From NCBI GenBank assembly GCA_965221635.1, contig OZ244902.1, positions 1,426,001-1,490,000 on the forward strand: a stretch of 64,000 nt of DNA, in the 5' to 3' direction. The translations under genes and the position numbers were made by a program. Source of the DNA: JAAXHB01 sp965221635 (GTDB taxonomy: Bacteria; Actinomycetota; Acidimicrobiia; Acidimicrobiales; Aldehydirespiratoraceae). Below, piece by piece: positions 51,763-60,589 of this stretch (positions are counted from its first letter, which is position 1; each line of letters opens with the position of its first letter). A model generated the notes under the pieces. The model saw nothing but the letters and a program-made list of their open reading frames with translations. It did no database searches and was not told the origin of the DNA.

Positions 51763-51945
51763 GCCCGCAGCGGAGGCGGCCTCGCCAGAATCTCGGCGGG
51801 CTGGACGGGGCGCCTTGCAGCAGCCCACCGAGCAGGGTGATTCCTCTGGGGTGCTGCCCGCAGTAGGCGCCGGCGCGCCAGAATCTCAGGGGGGTGGATG
51901 GGGCGCCTTGCGCCAACCCACGGAGCACACGCAGCAACCCACGGA
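51763..51945. repeat. Two-copy direct repeat, 93-bp period
   Basis: The unit runs GCCCGCAG...CGCCAGAATCTC...GGGCGCCTTGC...CCCAC(C/G)GAGCA. It begins at 51763 and again at 51856; the shared GAATCTC cores lie at 51788 and 51881, exactly 93 bp apart. The second copy runs up to the ribosome site of the MgtE-type gene. I see no inverted ends or coding capacity. Confidence 0.75.
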
Positions 51946-51951
51946 GTAAAC

Positions 51952-53316
51952 GTGCCGCAGGACAGTCCCACAAGGATCACCTCGCCACGGCGCGGGCGCC
52001 CCTGGCGTTGGCGTGACCTTGGACGCCTCGGGTCTTCCCTGCGCGGCACACACCACGGCGCCGGACGTTTCCGCCTGCGGGTTCGACGCTCGCTGCCGTC
52101 GTGGCCTCGACGGGTGGCCGGCGGCATCGCCCGCGAACTTGTCGAATACCGCAGCGCCTTTGTGGCCTTGGTGCTTGCCGCGGCTGCGAGCCTGGTGGCG
52201 GGCCTCACCTTGGCATCTGTCACCGACACCTTGGAGCGTCTGCCCGGGCTGTTGCTGCTCGTTCCGGCCGCGATAGCGGTGAAAGGCAACATCTTCGGCG
52301 CGCTCGGCAGCCGCCTCGGCACCGCGATCCACGCCGGCACCTTCACGCTTTCCCGAGGCCGCGATTCTGTGGTTACCCAGAACACCACCGCGGCGATGGC
52401 CCTCAGCCTGGTGCTGGGGGTGGTGCTGGCCTTGCTGGCAAAGATCGTGGCGTTGGCGTTCAACGTGTCACCCACAATGAGCACCGCCGATTTCGTGGTG
52501 GTGTCCACCGCCGGAGGGTTGGTGGCCTCGGTGTTCGTGCTGATCATCACCTTGGCCACCACCGCAGGGTCCGTGCGTTTCGGCTGGGATCTGGACAACG
52601 TGGTGGCTCCGCTGGTCACCGCCAGCGCCGATGTGGTGACCCTTCCCGCTCTGGTGTTGGCGGTGGAACTCACCGGCACGAGGGTGCTCACCCCGGCGTT
52701 GTCGTGGTCGCTGGTGGCGGCGTCGGTGGTGACCTTGGCGTGGGTGTGGCGCAGCAGCCTCACCGACCTTCGCCGCATCGCCCGAGAATCGGTGCCCATC
52801 CTTGCCGTTGCCGGCCTTGTTGACCTGGTGGCCGGAATAACCGTGGAGAAACGCCTCGACGACTTCTTGAGATTCCCGGTGCTGCTTGTGCTGCTGCCCG
52901 GATACCTGGGCACCGCCGGAGCGCTCGGAGGGGTGCTGTCGAGCCGGCTGTCCACCAAGCTGCACCTCGGCCTGGCACGCACCTCCGCTGTTCCCCACGG
53001 CCCGGCCCGTGTGGATCTGGTGATGATCTACGGGCTGGCCATTCCTGTGTTCGCAGCGCTGGGGCTGATGACCGCAGGCGTGGGTGAGCTGGCGGGTGTT
53101 GCGGGCCCCGGATTTTCCGGGGTATTGGGCGTGGCGCTGATCGGGGGCCTCATGGCCACCGCCCTGGTGAGCGTCGTGGCCTACTACGGCACGCTCGCGG
53201 CGGTGCGTTTCGGGCTGGATCCCGACACCTACGGGGTGCCGGTGGTGACCTCGTCGCTTGATTTCGTGGGGGCGTTCACGTTCATTTGGGCGGTGCTGCT
53301 GGTGGGTTTCCGGTGA
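51952..53316 (+). CDS. MgtE/SLC41-type divalent cation transporter, two-domain
   Basis: 454 aa from GTG at 51952, chosen for the ACGGAG site 5 bp upstream; an ATG at 51898 lies inside the repeat. A basic N-terminus leads to about ten hydrophobic helices arranged as two similar MgtE/SLC41 halves: LLLLVPAAIAVKGNIFGALGSRLGT (about residue 110) and LLVLLPGYLGTAGALGGVLSSRL (about 315). Each half ends in a D-x-D/P-x-x-T motif (DLDNVVAPLVTASADVV; DPDTYGVPVVTSSLDFVG). It lacks the N and CBS gating domains of MgtE, so it is SLC41-like. It probably moves Mg2+. The next gene encodes a PhoU/TrkA-C protein that may gate it. Confidence 0.85.
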   Translation: MPQDSPTRITSPRRGRPWRWRDLGRLGSSLRGTHHGAGRFRLRVRRSLPSWPRRVAGGIARELVEYRSAFVALVLAAAASLVAGLTLASVTDTLERLPGLLLLVPAAIAVKGNIFGALGSRLGTAIHAGTFTLSRGRDSVVTQNTTAAMALSLVLGVVLALLAKIVALAFNVSPTMSTADFVVVSTAGGLVASVFVLIITLATTAGSVRFGWDLDNVVAPLVTASADVVTLPALVLAVELTGTRVLTPALSWSLVAASVVTLAWVWRSSLTDLRRIARESVPILAVAGLVDLVAGITVEKRLDDFLRFPVLLVLLPGYLGTAGALGGVLSSRLSTKLHLGLARTSAVPHGPARVDLVMIYGLAIPVFAALGLMTAGVGELAGVAGPGFSGVLGVALIGGLMATALVSVVAYYGTLAAVRFGLDPDTYGVPVVTSSLDFVGAFTFIWAVLLVGFR

Positions 53317-53398
53317 CGGCGACGATCGCGGAGCGCACCGGGCGCGTCCCGCGGCACCGGTTGTGTTCAAGCCTTACGATGACCTTCTAGGGAGAGCC

Positions 53399-54619
53399 AT
53401 GGAAGAAAAACCGCGCAACTTGCGCGAAATGCTTGCCGAAGCCAAGGACACCTCCGACCTGATGGTGGACCTTGCCTATGCGGCGTTGTACTTCGGCGAC
53501 CCCGACATGGCCGACGAGGTGGGCGCCCTCGAGGAGCGCATGAGCGAACTCGTGCAGCACATGCGAGCGGTGTGCATCCTGGCGGTGCGCCACCCCCGAG
53601 ACGCCGAGGGCATGTCATCTGTGCTGCAGGTGATCTCGGCGATCGAGCGAATCGCCAACGACGCCGTGGACATAGCCCGGATCGTCACCCACCGCCTGGG
53701 CATCCCCCGCGAACTGGTGGCCGACCTGAGCGCAGCGGAGGAGGTGTCGCACCGGGTGTTGGTGTCGGAAGGATCAGGCCTGGCCAACCGGGCCATAGCC
53801 GACCACGAAATGCCTGTGCAGATGGGAATGCGGGTGATGGCGGTGCGCCGCGGCCGGGACTGGATCACCGACCCCGATGGGGACATGATGATCGTGCCCA
53901 ACGACGTGCTGTTCCTGCGTGGCTCGCCCGACGGGATCACAAGGCTGCGCGAACTGGCCGGATCGCCGGGCTGGTCGCCCCCGGAGGGGCCCGAGGATCC
54001 CTTCGTGACCGACCTCGACCGGGCGGTGGACGTGCTGGTGGAAATGAAAAACCTGTCCGAGGTGGCGGTCGGGCTGGCGTACTCCACGTTGGTGCTGCAG
54101 GACCAGGGCCTCGCCGCGGTGGTTCGCCACCTGGAGGACCGCCTCGACGAGATGAAGGACCGCCTCGAGTTGTGGGTGCTGCGCGCCGCCGGCGACAAGG
54201 CCGACCCGTCACCACTGCGAGGACTGCTGCACCTCTCGCAGGCCGCGGAGGATCTCGGTGACCAGGCCCAGCAGATGGTGTGGCTGGTGGAACACCAGGA
54301 GGACGTTCACCCGATTTTGGCGGTGGCGCTGGGCGAGAGCGACGAAGTGGTGGTGCAGATCCCGGTGGCTGCGGGATCCGAGGCCGCTGACCGCACGCTG
54401 GGGGAGTTGCGCCTCAGCATCGAGGCGGGCTTCACGGTGCTGGCGATCCTGCGGGGTGGTCAATACCGATACCGGCCAAGGGGAGCGGCCCGCCTCGCCG
54501 GTGGTGACGAACTGATCGCCAGCGGCCCCGACGAGGGCAGGGAACGTCTCGCCGAGTTGTGCGGCTGGCACCTGGTGGACGACGAGCACGGCCAACGCCT
54601 CGAACCCCTGCAGGCCTAG
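53399..54619 (+). CDS. PhoU-TrkA_C tandem protein, likely ion-transport regulator
   Basis: 406 aa from the ATG at 53399 with GGGAGAG upstream. It has two repeated units of a PhoU-like helical domain plus a TrkA_C (RCK_C) domain. The first unit has SDLMVDLAYAALYFGD and then GMRVMAVRRGRDWITDPDGDMMIVPNDVLFLRG; the second has SEVAVGLAYSTLVLQD and then FTVLAILRGGQYRYRPRGAARLAGGDELIASGP. RCK_C domains bind ligands that gate K+ or divalent ion transporters. It lies 82 bp after the MgtE-type transporter on the same strand, so it probably controls that protein. There is no membrane segment. Confidence 0.85.
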   Translation: MEEKPRNLREMLAEAKDTSDLMVDLAYAALYFGDPDMADEVGALEERMSELVQHMRAVCILAVRHPRDAEGMSSVLQVISAIERIANDAVDIARIVTHRLGIPRELVADLSAAEEVSHRVLVSEGSGLANRAIADHEMPVQMGMRVMAVRRGRDWITDPDGDMMIVPNDVLFLRGSPDGITRLRELAGSPGWSPPEGPEDPFVTDLDRAVDVLVEMKNLSEVAVGLAYSTLVLQDQGLAAVVRHLEDRLDEMKDRLELWVLRAAGDKADPSPLRGLLHLSQAAEDLGDQAQQMVWLVEHQEDVHPILAVALGESDEVVVQIPVAAGSEAADRTLGELRLSIEAGFTVLAILRGGQYRYRPRGAARLAGGDELIASGPDEGRERLAELCGWHLVDDEHGQRLEPLQA

Positions 54620-54656
54620 GCCGTGCCGGGCGCCGGTAGGGGTATGTTCTACGGCC

Positions 54657-55511
54657 ATGGCTGAACGGCTCTGCCTGCTCACGGTTCACGCCCATCCCGA
54701 CGACGAGGCCTCCAAGGGCGCGCCCACCATTGCGCGCTACCACGCCGAGGGCATTCGCTGCGTGCTGGTGTGCTGCACCGGGGGTGAGGAAGGGGAGATC
54801 CTCAACCCTTCCATGAACGCCCCGGAGATGGCCGAACGCCTCGCCGAGATCCGCGCCGAGGAACTGGCACGCGCTGCGGAGGTGATCGGCTACCACGAGG
54901 TGGTGATGCTCGGCTACCGCGATTCGGGCATGAAGGGATCCGAGGCAAACTCGCATCCCGACTGTTTCGCACGTGCCGACCTCGACGAAGCCGTGGACCG
55001 GCTGGTGCGGGTGATCCGCCGCGAGCGTCCGCAGGTGATCGTTACCTACCCCGAAGACCAGGGCCTGTACCAGCACCCAGACCACATCCGCGTACACGAC
55101 ATCACCATGCCCGCCTTCGAACGGGCCGCCGATGGCGAGTACCGGCCCGAGTTGGGCGAGGCGTGGGCTGTCACCAAGGTGTACTACACGATGTGGTCGC
55201 GGCTGCGGATCAGCGAACGCCATCAGGCGTTTCAGGATCTCGGGCTCGAATCGCCCTACGGGGAGGCGTGGTTCAAGCAGGAATCCAAGGATCACCTGAT
55301 CACCACCCAGGTGCCCGTGGACGGGTTCATCGACGCCCGCATCAACGGCCTGCTGGCCCACGCCACCCAGATTGATCCCGAGTCCACCTTCTGGTTCGGG
55401 CTGCCACCCGAGGTGGAACGCTCGATCCACCCTTACGACGATTACGTCCTCGCCCGAGGCCCAGCGCCCACCGAACGACCCGAGCGTGACCTGTTCGCAG
55501 GGATCCGTTGA
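54657..55511 (+). CDS. mca: Mycothiol conjugate amidase Mca
   Basis: 284 aa from ATG. It is a LmbE/PIG-L zinc hydrolase with AHPDDEAS (zinc site, residues 12-19), CCTGGEEGE, GYRDSGM and QHPDHIRVHD. Length and the GEEGEILNP segment match Mca rather than MshB. Mca splits mycothiol S-conjugates to mercapturic acids for export and detoxification. Its presence implies that the organism makes mycothiol and fits the MDMPI-family protein at 23327. Confidence 0.93.
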   Translation: MAERLCLLTVHAHPDDEASKGAPTIARYHAEGIRCVLVCCTGGEEGEILNPSMNAPEMAERLAEIRAEELARAAEVIGYHEVVMLGYRDSGMKGSEANSHPDCFARADLDEAVDRLVRVIRRERPQVIVTYPEDQGLYQHPDHIRVHDITMPAFERAADGEYRPELGEAWAVTKVYYTMWSRLRISERHQAFQDLGLESPYGEAWFKQESKDHLITTQVPVDGFIDARINGLLAHATQIDPESTFWFGLPPEVERSIHPYDDYVLARGPAPTERPERDLFAGIR

Positions 55512-55613
55512 GCCTCTCGGCGCGGGCGTGACGGCGGCGTTTCGGGTTGGGACCTGCCGGGCTTACGGCCCTTCGCTGAGCCACTGGGCCGAAAGGGGCA
55601 CAAGGGTGATGTT

Positions 55614-56006
55614 GTGAGCGGCCCCGAATTGCTTGGCGACGGCTGGGTGGAGGCGCTGGCAGAGTCTCTGGGCGACCTGGCCGTGCCAGGCGCGGCCTCC
55701 GGAACGGTTCAGGTGACCGTGAACGCCATTCCGGGACGCCCACCGACCGCGTTTGTGGCGGTGGTGGCCGATGGCCGCCTGAGTGTGCGGCCGGGTCGTG
55801 AGAAAGACGCCGACGCCCAAATCGACTGGCGCTACGAGGACTTTGTGTTGGTGTGGGCCGGCGAAACGTCGCTGGAGGCGTCGTACATGGCAGGACAGGC
55901 CAAGGTGGACGGCAACCGTGTGCTGCTCATAGACGGCTGGCGCCCCATGATGGACGCGCCAGAGCTTCGAGCCGCGCTGAGAGGCCTCGGCGCAGGCAAC
56001 TCCTAG
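55614..56006 (+). CDS. SCP2-like sterol-carrier-domain protein
   Basis: 130 aa from GTG. The single domain has the SCP2 pattern: TVQVTVNAIPGRPPTAFVAVVADGRLSV strands, DAQIDWRYEDFVLVWAGETSLEASYMAGQAKVDGN, then a C-terminal helix. Such small proteins bind lipids, acyl-CoA or sterols, and occur widely in actinobacteria with fatty-acid or sterol metabolism. No partner is evident; the neighbours are Mca and a convergent deacetylase. Confidence 0.8.
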   Translation: MSGPELLGDGWVEALAESLGDLAVPGAASGTVQVTVNAIPGRPPTAFVAVVADGRLSVRPGREKDADAQIDWRYEDFVLVWAGETSLEASYMAGQAKVDGNRVLLIDGWRPMMDAPELRAALRGLGAGNS

Positions 56007-56134
56007 ACCCGCCGTCGCCGCATCGCCGCACTGCCGGGAAGGCCCCGGCGAGCCTCGCCGAGTTGTTGCAGACTGCTCGGCCGGTTTCCTGGCAGCTGTC
56101 GGCAAGGAGCGTGGCCCCTGGCCGGGCCGCTCGG

Positions 56135-56974
56135 CTAGGAGGTGGTGCGGGCGGCTCTTTGGGCTGCTCGCATTTCGCGGTAGCCGATGGTGGTGGCCCC
56201 GGCCGCTTCGAGGCGCTGTGCCAACTCTTGGGAAACGGCCAAGTGAAGGTCGTCCACGCGACCCGGGGCGGTCGGATCCACCGCGTGGATCTCGGGTTCG
56301 TCCAGGGCTGGACAAAGCGACAACTCGGTGACTCCGGGGCGCAGATCGTTGAGACAGTCGATCACGTGGCGTCGAGCGTTGCCGCGCACCAACCGGAAGT
56401 GATCCGGGAACACCACTCCCTCATCGCGGGCCAGCGACCGGAACGGAAACCCGGCGTTGGCCTCCACGCTCGCGCCTTCGAGCCGCACCGGAAGGTCGAG
56501 CGACACCGCCAGGTCGATCAGAACGTCGAAGAACTCCGGACGCTGCTGCAGCGCCGCCATGTGAGTGGTGAGATGGGTGACGTCGAACCCCCACAGGATC
56601 GCTCGTTCGAGCTGCGCCCGGCACTCGCGGCGAACCTCGTCGAGGTCGGCGTGATCCCACAGGTCCTCAACGGTTCGAGGGAAGCCGCCGTCGCCGTCGA
56701 GGAGGCTCGGGGCGTTGGTGAGCGGCCCCCAACGAAACCAGTCCAGCTCGGAGTTCAAGGTGAGGTGAACGCCGATGTCCTCGCCGCGGTACAGCTCCGC
56801 CGCGTGGCGTGACCACACGCCGGGCATCACGATCGTGCCGGTGGTGGCGGCGCCTTCACGAAGCGCCTTGTAGCCGCCCGCGGTGGACGAGTGGGTGGTG
56901 CCGATGCGATCCGCGCTGAGGATCACCAGCCGGGCATCCGCCGGGAAGCCGAGTCGTTCCGCCAGCGACTCCAC
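56135..56974 (-). CDS. YdjC/ChbG-family deacetylase-like protein with altered metal motif
   Basis: 279 aa from ATG. It has the YdjC TIM-barrel pattern: LVILSADRIGTTHSS at the N-terminus, GVHLTLNSE with a metal His (about residue 69), and THLTTHMAALQ with the second His pair. In relatives the first motif is ADDFG or ADDIG; here the second Asp, a metal ligand, is Arg (ADR). Members deacetylate N-acetyl sugars in chitin or hopanoid pathways. The change could alter metal use or abolish activity. The gene is convergent with the SCP2-like gene. Confidence 0.85.
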   Translation of the reverse strand: MESLAERLGFPADARLVILSADRIGTTHSSTAGGYKALREGAATTGTIVMPGVWSRHAAELYRGEDIGVHLTLNSELDWFRWGPLTNAPSLLDGDGGFPRTVEDLWDHADLDEVRRECRAQLERAILWGFDVTHLTTHMAALQQRPEFFDVLIDLAVSLDLPVRLEGASVEANAGFPFRSLARDEGVVFPDHFRLVRGNARRHVIDCLNDLRPGVTELSLCPALDEPEIHAVDPTAPGRVDDLHLAVSQELAQRLEAAGATTIGYREMRAAQRAARTTS

Positions 56975-57007
56975 GATCCCGACGGTAGCGCCGCCACCAC
57001 CGGAGCG

Positions 57008-57730
57008 TCAGCCGATGGGCACGTTGGTGCCTCCGCAAACACCCCACAGCCCTCGCTGTGCGCGGATCGCGGATGCCTCGGCCTTGGCGAACAAGTCGGA
57101 GTAGTGAAGGTTGGGAGCGAAGCTCAGCTCCGCGGCGTAACCCTGGTACAGCATTTCGTGGTTCACGAACAAGCCGTCGTCTCGGATCACGTAGGCCAGC
57201 AGCCGCCCGTACACGTCGCGAGCCTCCGCATCGAGCAGCAGCGTCACCGCGGCGCCCTCGGGCAGCAGTGCCTGCAGGAAGGCCGACGCCTCGGGCCCGT
57301 AACACTCCACCGGCCTGGTTGGCGCAACCGTTTCGGGAGTGTCGATCCCGATCAGACGCACCGTTTCGGAGCGGCCGAAAATGTCGGCAAGGATGGTGTC
57401 CCCGTCCACCACACGTTCCACGATGGCGTTTGGTGGAGCACTCACCGTGGTCGGCGTCTCCGAGATGTTGCGGTTGGCGGTGCCGCGGGCCCCGCCGGGC
57501 TCGGCAGGGCTTGAGGACGACTGCCCGTCCGAACCGTCCAACGCAACCTCACCGCGAGTGGCGCCGTCCACGGCCCCCGCGTTTGCGCCGGCGGAGTCAG
57601 GCGCCCCACCCAACCCACACCCCAACAGGATCACAAGAAGTGCAATCATCGACGCCACCAACCCCAGGCCCACAAAGAGACGTTGGGCAGGCCGGCTGCC
57701 GGGGGTGGCGTGGTGCTCGAGGTGCTCCAT
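57008..57730 (-). CDS. Thermonuclease-like (SNase) lipoprotein
   Basis: 240 aa from the ATG at 57730; ATGs at 57778, 57814 and 57829 are in frame and none has a clear ribosome site. A hydrophobic segment (LGLVASMIALLVILLGCG) gives a plausible lipobox LLGC near residue 36. A Gly/Ser-rich linker leads to a staphylococcal-nuclease-like domain with VVDGDTI, RLIGIDTPE (catalytic Arg and Glu, metal Asp), RDVYGRLLAYV (second Arg), and EASAIRAQRGLWG. It is expected to be a surface-anchored nuclease for nucleotide scavenging or defence. Confidence 0.85.
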   Translation of the reverse strand: MEHLEHHATPGSRPAQRLFVGLGLVASMIALLVILLGCGLGGAPDSAGANAGAVDGATRGEVALDGSDGQSSSSPAEPGGARGTANRNISETPTTVSAPPNAIVERVVDGDTILADIFGRSETVRLIGIDTPETVAPTRPVECYGPEASAFLQALLPEGAAVTLLLDAEARDVYGRLLAYVIRDDGLFVNHEMLYQGYAAELSFAPNLHYSDLFAKAEASAIRAQRGLWGVCGGTNVPIG

Positions 57731-58154
57731 GGCAGTGTGTGCCCGTGACGTGAACACCGCGGGCCCCCGGGAGCGCATCGTGTGACTCGTCGCGTGGTGG
57801 GGATCAGGCTGCATCGGCGAGATTGTCATTGTTCGCTTCGGCGGGTTGTGAACGGGCGCCTCCGCCGCCGTCGGGATCCGGTGTCCCAAAAGGATCGACC
57901 ACCACAAGTGGCCGCGGTGGGCGAACGGCGTCGTGCCCGCTCCCGGCAGCAGTCGCCGCGCGGTCACCGCCAGACTGGCCGCTGCCGGCGAGCATCTTGT
58001 GAAGAGTGAGTCGTGCCTGGCGAACACCTCGGCGACCCACGGCTCGTGTGACGGCATCAAGCTCCCACGGCCGGCGCGGGCTGTCTTCTGTGTGGATGAG
58101 TATGAGCTGGTTCTTCATGTAGGCATCCTGGCCAAGGGGTGTGACACTGTTTGG

Positions 58155-59123
58155 GTGACCAACCAGCGCACCGGCATCACCGTTCCCTTCTCCCGGGCCC
58201 TCGAGGCCCAACGCAGCCACTTCGAGGAACTCGAATCTCTGGGCTACACCGACGTGTGGTCGTCCGAAGCCGACGGCGCGGACGGTCTCACGCCGTTGGC
58301 GTTGGCTTCGGTGTGGGCACCGTCGTTGCGTCTGGGCACGGCCATCCTTCCTGTGTTCACCCGTGGCCCTGCGCTGTTGGCACAGTCCGCCGCGGCCATG
58401 GCGTCGGCTGCACCCGGGCGGTTCGTGCTGGGGATCGGCGCATCGTCCAACGTGATCGTTCAGCGCTGGAACGACGTGGACTTCGAGCAGCCCTATCGCA
58501 GGGTGCGGGACACGATTCGCTTTCTTCGTGCGGCCCTTGCGGGCGAGAAGGTCACCGAGAGCTACGACACGTTCTCGGTGAGAGGTTTCAGGCTAGGGAT
58601 CAAACTCAGCGAGCCGGTGCCGATCTTCGTGGCCGCGCTGCGTGAGCAGATGCTGAGACTGTCCGCCCGTGAGGGCGACGGCGCAATCATCAACTGGCTG
58701 TCGGCCACCGACGCCGCTCGGGTGAGCGCGATAGTGCGATCCGAGAACCCCGACGCCGAGGTGGTGGCCCGGATCTTCGTGCTTCCCAGCGACGACCGTG
58801 AAACGGCGCTCAACACGGGCCGGTTCATTCTGGCCGCGTACCTCAACGTGGGTGTGTATCGGGCCTTTCACGAGTGGCTTGGACGGGGTGACCTGTTGGG
58901 CGAACACTGGGAGCAGTGGGAAGCCGGCGACCGGCGCGGCTCGCTTGCCAAGATCCCCGAGCAAGTGGTGGACGACCTGCTGGTACACGGCACCCCCGAG
59001 GCGTGCCGCGATCACATCGAGCGCTACCGCCAGAACGGTGTGACCTGCCCGGTGCCGATGGTTCTGCCTGTTCCCGGCGCCGACGCCTTCGACACAGTGA
59101 GGGCCCTGGCCCCCAACCCCTGA
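58155..59123 (+). CDS. Luciferase-like F420-type oxidoreductase (LLM class)
   Basis: 322 aa from GTG at 58155. It is a TIM barrel of the bacterial luciferase-like superfamily: FEELESLGYTDVWSSEADGADG, LRLGTAILPVFTRGPALLAQSAAAMASAAPGRFVLGIGASS, and the C-terminal LLVHGTPEACRDHIERY. Actinobacterial members of this subgroup mostly use F420, less often FMN. The substrate is unknown. It is divergent from the nuclease gene; the 424 bp between the chosen starts partly overlaps longer possible starts of that gene. Confidence 0.9.
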   Translation: MTNQRTGITVPFSRALEAQRSHFEELESLGYTDVWSSEADGADGLTPLALASVWAPSLRLGTAILPVFTRGPALLAQSAAAMASAAPGRFVLGIGASSNVIVQRWNDVDFEQPYRRVRDTIRFLRAALAGEKVTESYDTFSVRGFRLGIKLSEPVPIFVAALREQMLRLSAREGDGAIINWLSATDAARVSAIVRSENPDAEVVARIFVLPSDDRETALNTGRFILAAYLNVGVYRAFHEWLGRGDLLGEHWEQWEAGDRRGSLAKIPEQVVDDLLVHGTPEACRDHIERYRQNGVTCPVPMVLPVPGADAFDTVRALAPNP

Positions 59124-59160
59124 CCCCGCGCCCCGCCGTACGGGCGGGCTTGGGTGTCTG

Positions 59161-60015
59161 TCAGTCCTGGGGTTCGAGCAGGGCTCGCTGCATTCGGCGC
59201 ATTCCCATCAGCCAGCGCTCTCGGTCTTTGGCGCGGCGCTGCTCGAACACTGCCACCTCGGGGTGGGGCAGCACCAGGAAACGGTCCGCCCGCAGCGCCT
59301 CCAGGGTGACCGATGCCACCTCTTCAGGTTCGATCATCCCGAGTTGTTCCACCTGGCTTATCCCCAGCTCGCCTTCGTCGCCGCCCTGGGTCATGGGCGT
59401 GCGAACCCCTTGAGGGCAAAGGCAGCTCACTCTCACGCCATCGTCGCCGTGGGTGATGGCCACCCATTCGGCCAATGCCACCGCGGCGTGCTTTGTGACT
59501 GCGTAGGGCGCGGTGCCCAGATTGGTGAGCAGACCGGCGGCCGAGGCGGTCACCAGCAGATGCCCCGAACCTCGTTCGATCCAGCGCGGCACCAGGTGAC
59601 GGCAAGCGATCACATGGGCCATCAGGTTCACGTCCCAGGTGCGCTGCCACATCGCGTCGGGCGCCTCCACGCCGCCCGAGGTGGCGATCCCGGCGTTGCC
59701 GCACCACAACTCGATCGGGCCGATGTCGGCCTCAACCTGTTCGATCAGGCCAACCACGGCGTCCTCGTCGGTGACGTCGAGTCCCACGCCGATGGCGGCC
59801 TCCGCCAACTCCCCCGTCGGGGCCTCCGCACCCTCCGAGTCGTCGGTGAGGGTGACGCCCTCGCGGATCTCGGCCGCGGTGGCCTGCGCGCCGTCGCCGT
59901 TGATGTCCACCGCCACAACAGCGGCGCCGCCGTCGAAGGCCAACCCGTGTGCCAGGGCTCTACCGATACCGCTGGCCGCGCCGGTCACCACCGCCACCAC
60001 ACCATCAAGCTGCAC
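59161..60015 (-). CDS. Short-chain dehydrogenase/reductase
   Basis: 284 aa from ATG. It has TGAASGIG (about residues 11-18), AVDINGDG (Asp favours NAD), GNAGIATSG, TASAAGL with catalytic Ser and YAVTKHA. An insertion of about 20 acidic residues (TLTDDSEGAEAPTGELAE) sits between strand 2 and the DVTD strand. The C-terminal extension HPEVAVFEQRRAKDRERWLMGMRRMQ is typical of actinobacterial SDRs of unknown substrate. It is convergent with the LLM gene. Confidence 0.9.
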   Translation of the reverse strand: MQLDGVVAVVTGAASGIGRALAHGLAFDGGAAVVAVDINGDGAQATAAEIREGVTLTDDSEGAEAPTGELAEAAIGVGLDVTDEDAVVGLIEQVEADIGPIELWCGNAGIATSGGVEAPDAMWQRTWDVNLMAHVIACRHLVPRWIERGSGHLLVTASAAGLLTNLGTAPYAVTKHAAVALAEWVAITHGDDGVRVSCLCPQGVRTPMTQGGDEGELGISQVEQLGMIEPEEVASVTLEALRADRFLVLPHPEVAVFEQRRAKDRERWLMGMRRMQRALLEPQD

Positions 60016-60055
60016 GCCAAGCAGACTACGCCCACCAGGCGCGCAGGAGCCGGGG

Positions 60056-60589
60056 TCAGCGGCTGAGCAGGCGGCGGGCCACTGCTCCCAGCAGCACTCC
60101 CAAACCGATTCCGGCTGCCACGTCGCTGGCGTGGTGGATTCGGGTGTGTACCCGGCTCAGGGCCACCACCAACGCCGGTGCGTACCACAGTGTCCGCCAT
60201 CGACTCCGTCTGGAGAGCAGCGCCGCGGCCACCATCGCGGCGCTGGCGTGACCGCTGGGGAAGCTGCTGGTTCGGGGTTGGCGCAAATTGTGCGGACGGG
60301 GCTCGTCGTGTTCGGGGCGTTCTCTACGAAACAGCGACTTCACGCCTCCGTTCACCAGCGCCGACTCCAGCCCCAAGGCAATGCTCAACTCCAGCGCAGG
60401 CCTCACCTTGCGCCGCTTCACGCCTTGAGCCACCCCCAGCGCGTGCCACAACAGCGAGTGGTTGGCTGCCTCCGAGGCGGCGTAGAACAGTCGATCAACC
60501 TGCGGGCGCCCGCGGAGTTGCTTCTCCCACCAGTCGTCCACCAGTTCGTCGAAACGGTTCACCGCCGCGATGCTATGACGCTGCCTCAT
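60056..60589 (-). CDS. PAP2-family membrane phosphatase
   Basis: 177 aa from ATG. The three phosphatase motifs are present: KSLFRRERP, PSGHASAA with the catalytic His, and SRVHTRIHHASDV. The hydrophobicity is modest, with likely four to five helices. It may remove phosphate from phosphatidate, undecaprenyl diphosphate or another isoprenoid diphosphate. The start overlaps the 3' end of the geranylgeranyl-reductase-type gene by 17 bp, so the two are co-transcribed. An isoprenoid or lipid pathway link is plausible. Confidence 0.88.
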   Translation of the reverse strand: MRQRHSIAAVNRFDELVDDWWEKQLRGRPQVDRLFYAASEAANHSLLWHALGVAQGVKRRKVRPALELSIALGLESALVNGGVKSLFRRERPEHDEPRPHNLRQPRTSSFPSGHASAAMVAAALLSRRSRWRTLWYAPALVVALSRVHTRIHHASDVAAGIGLGVLLGAVARRLLSR

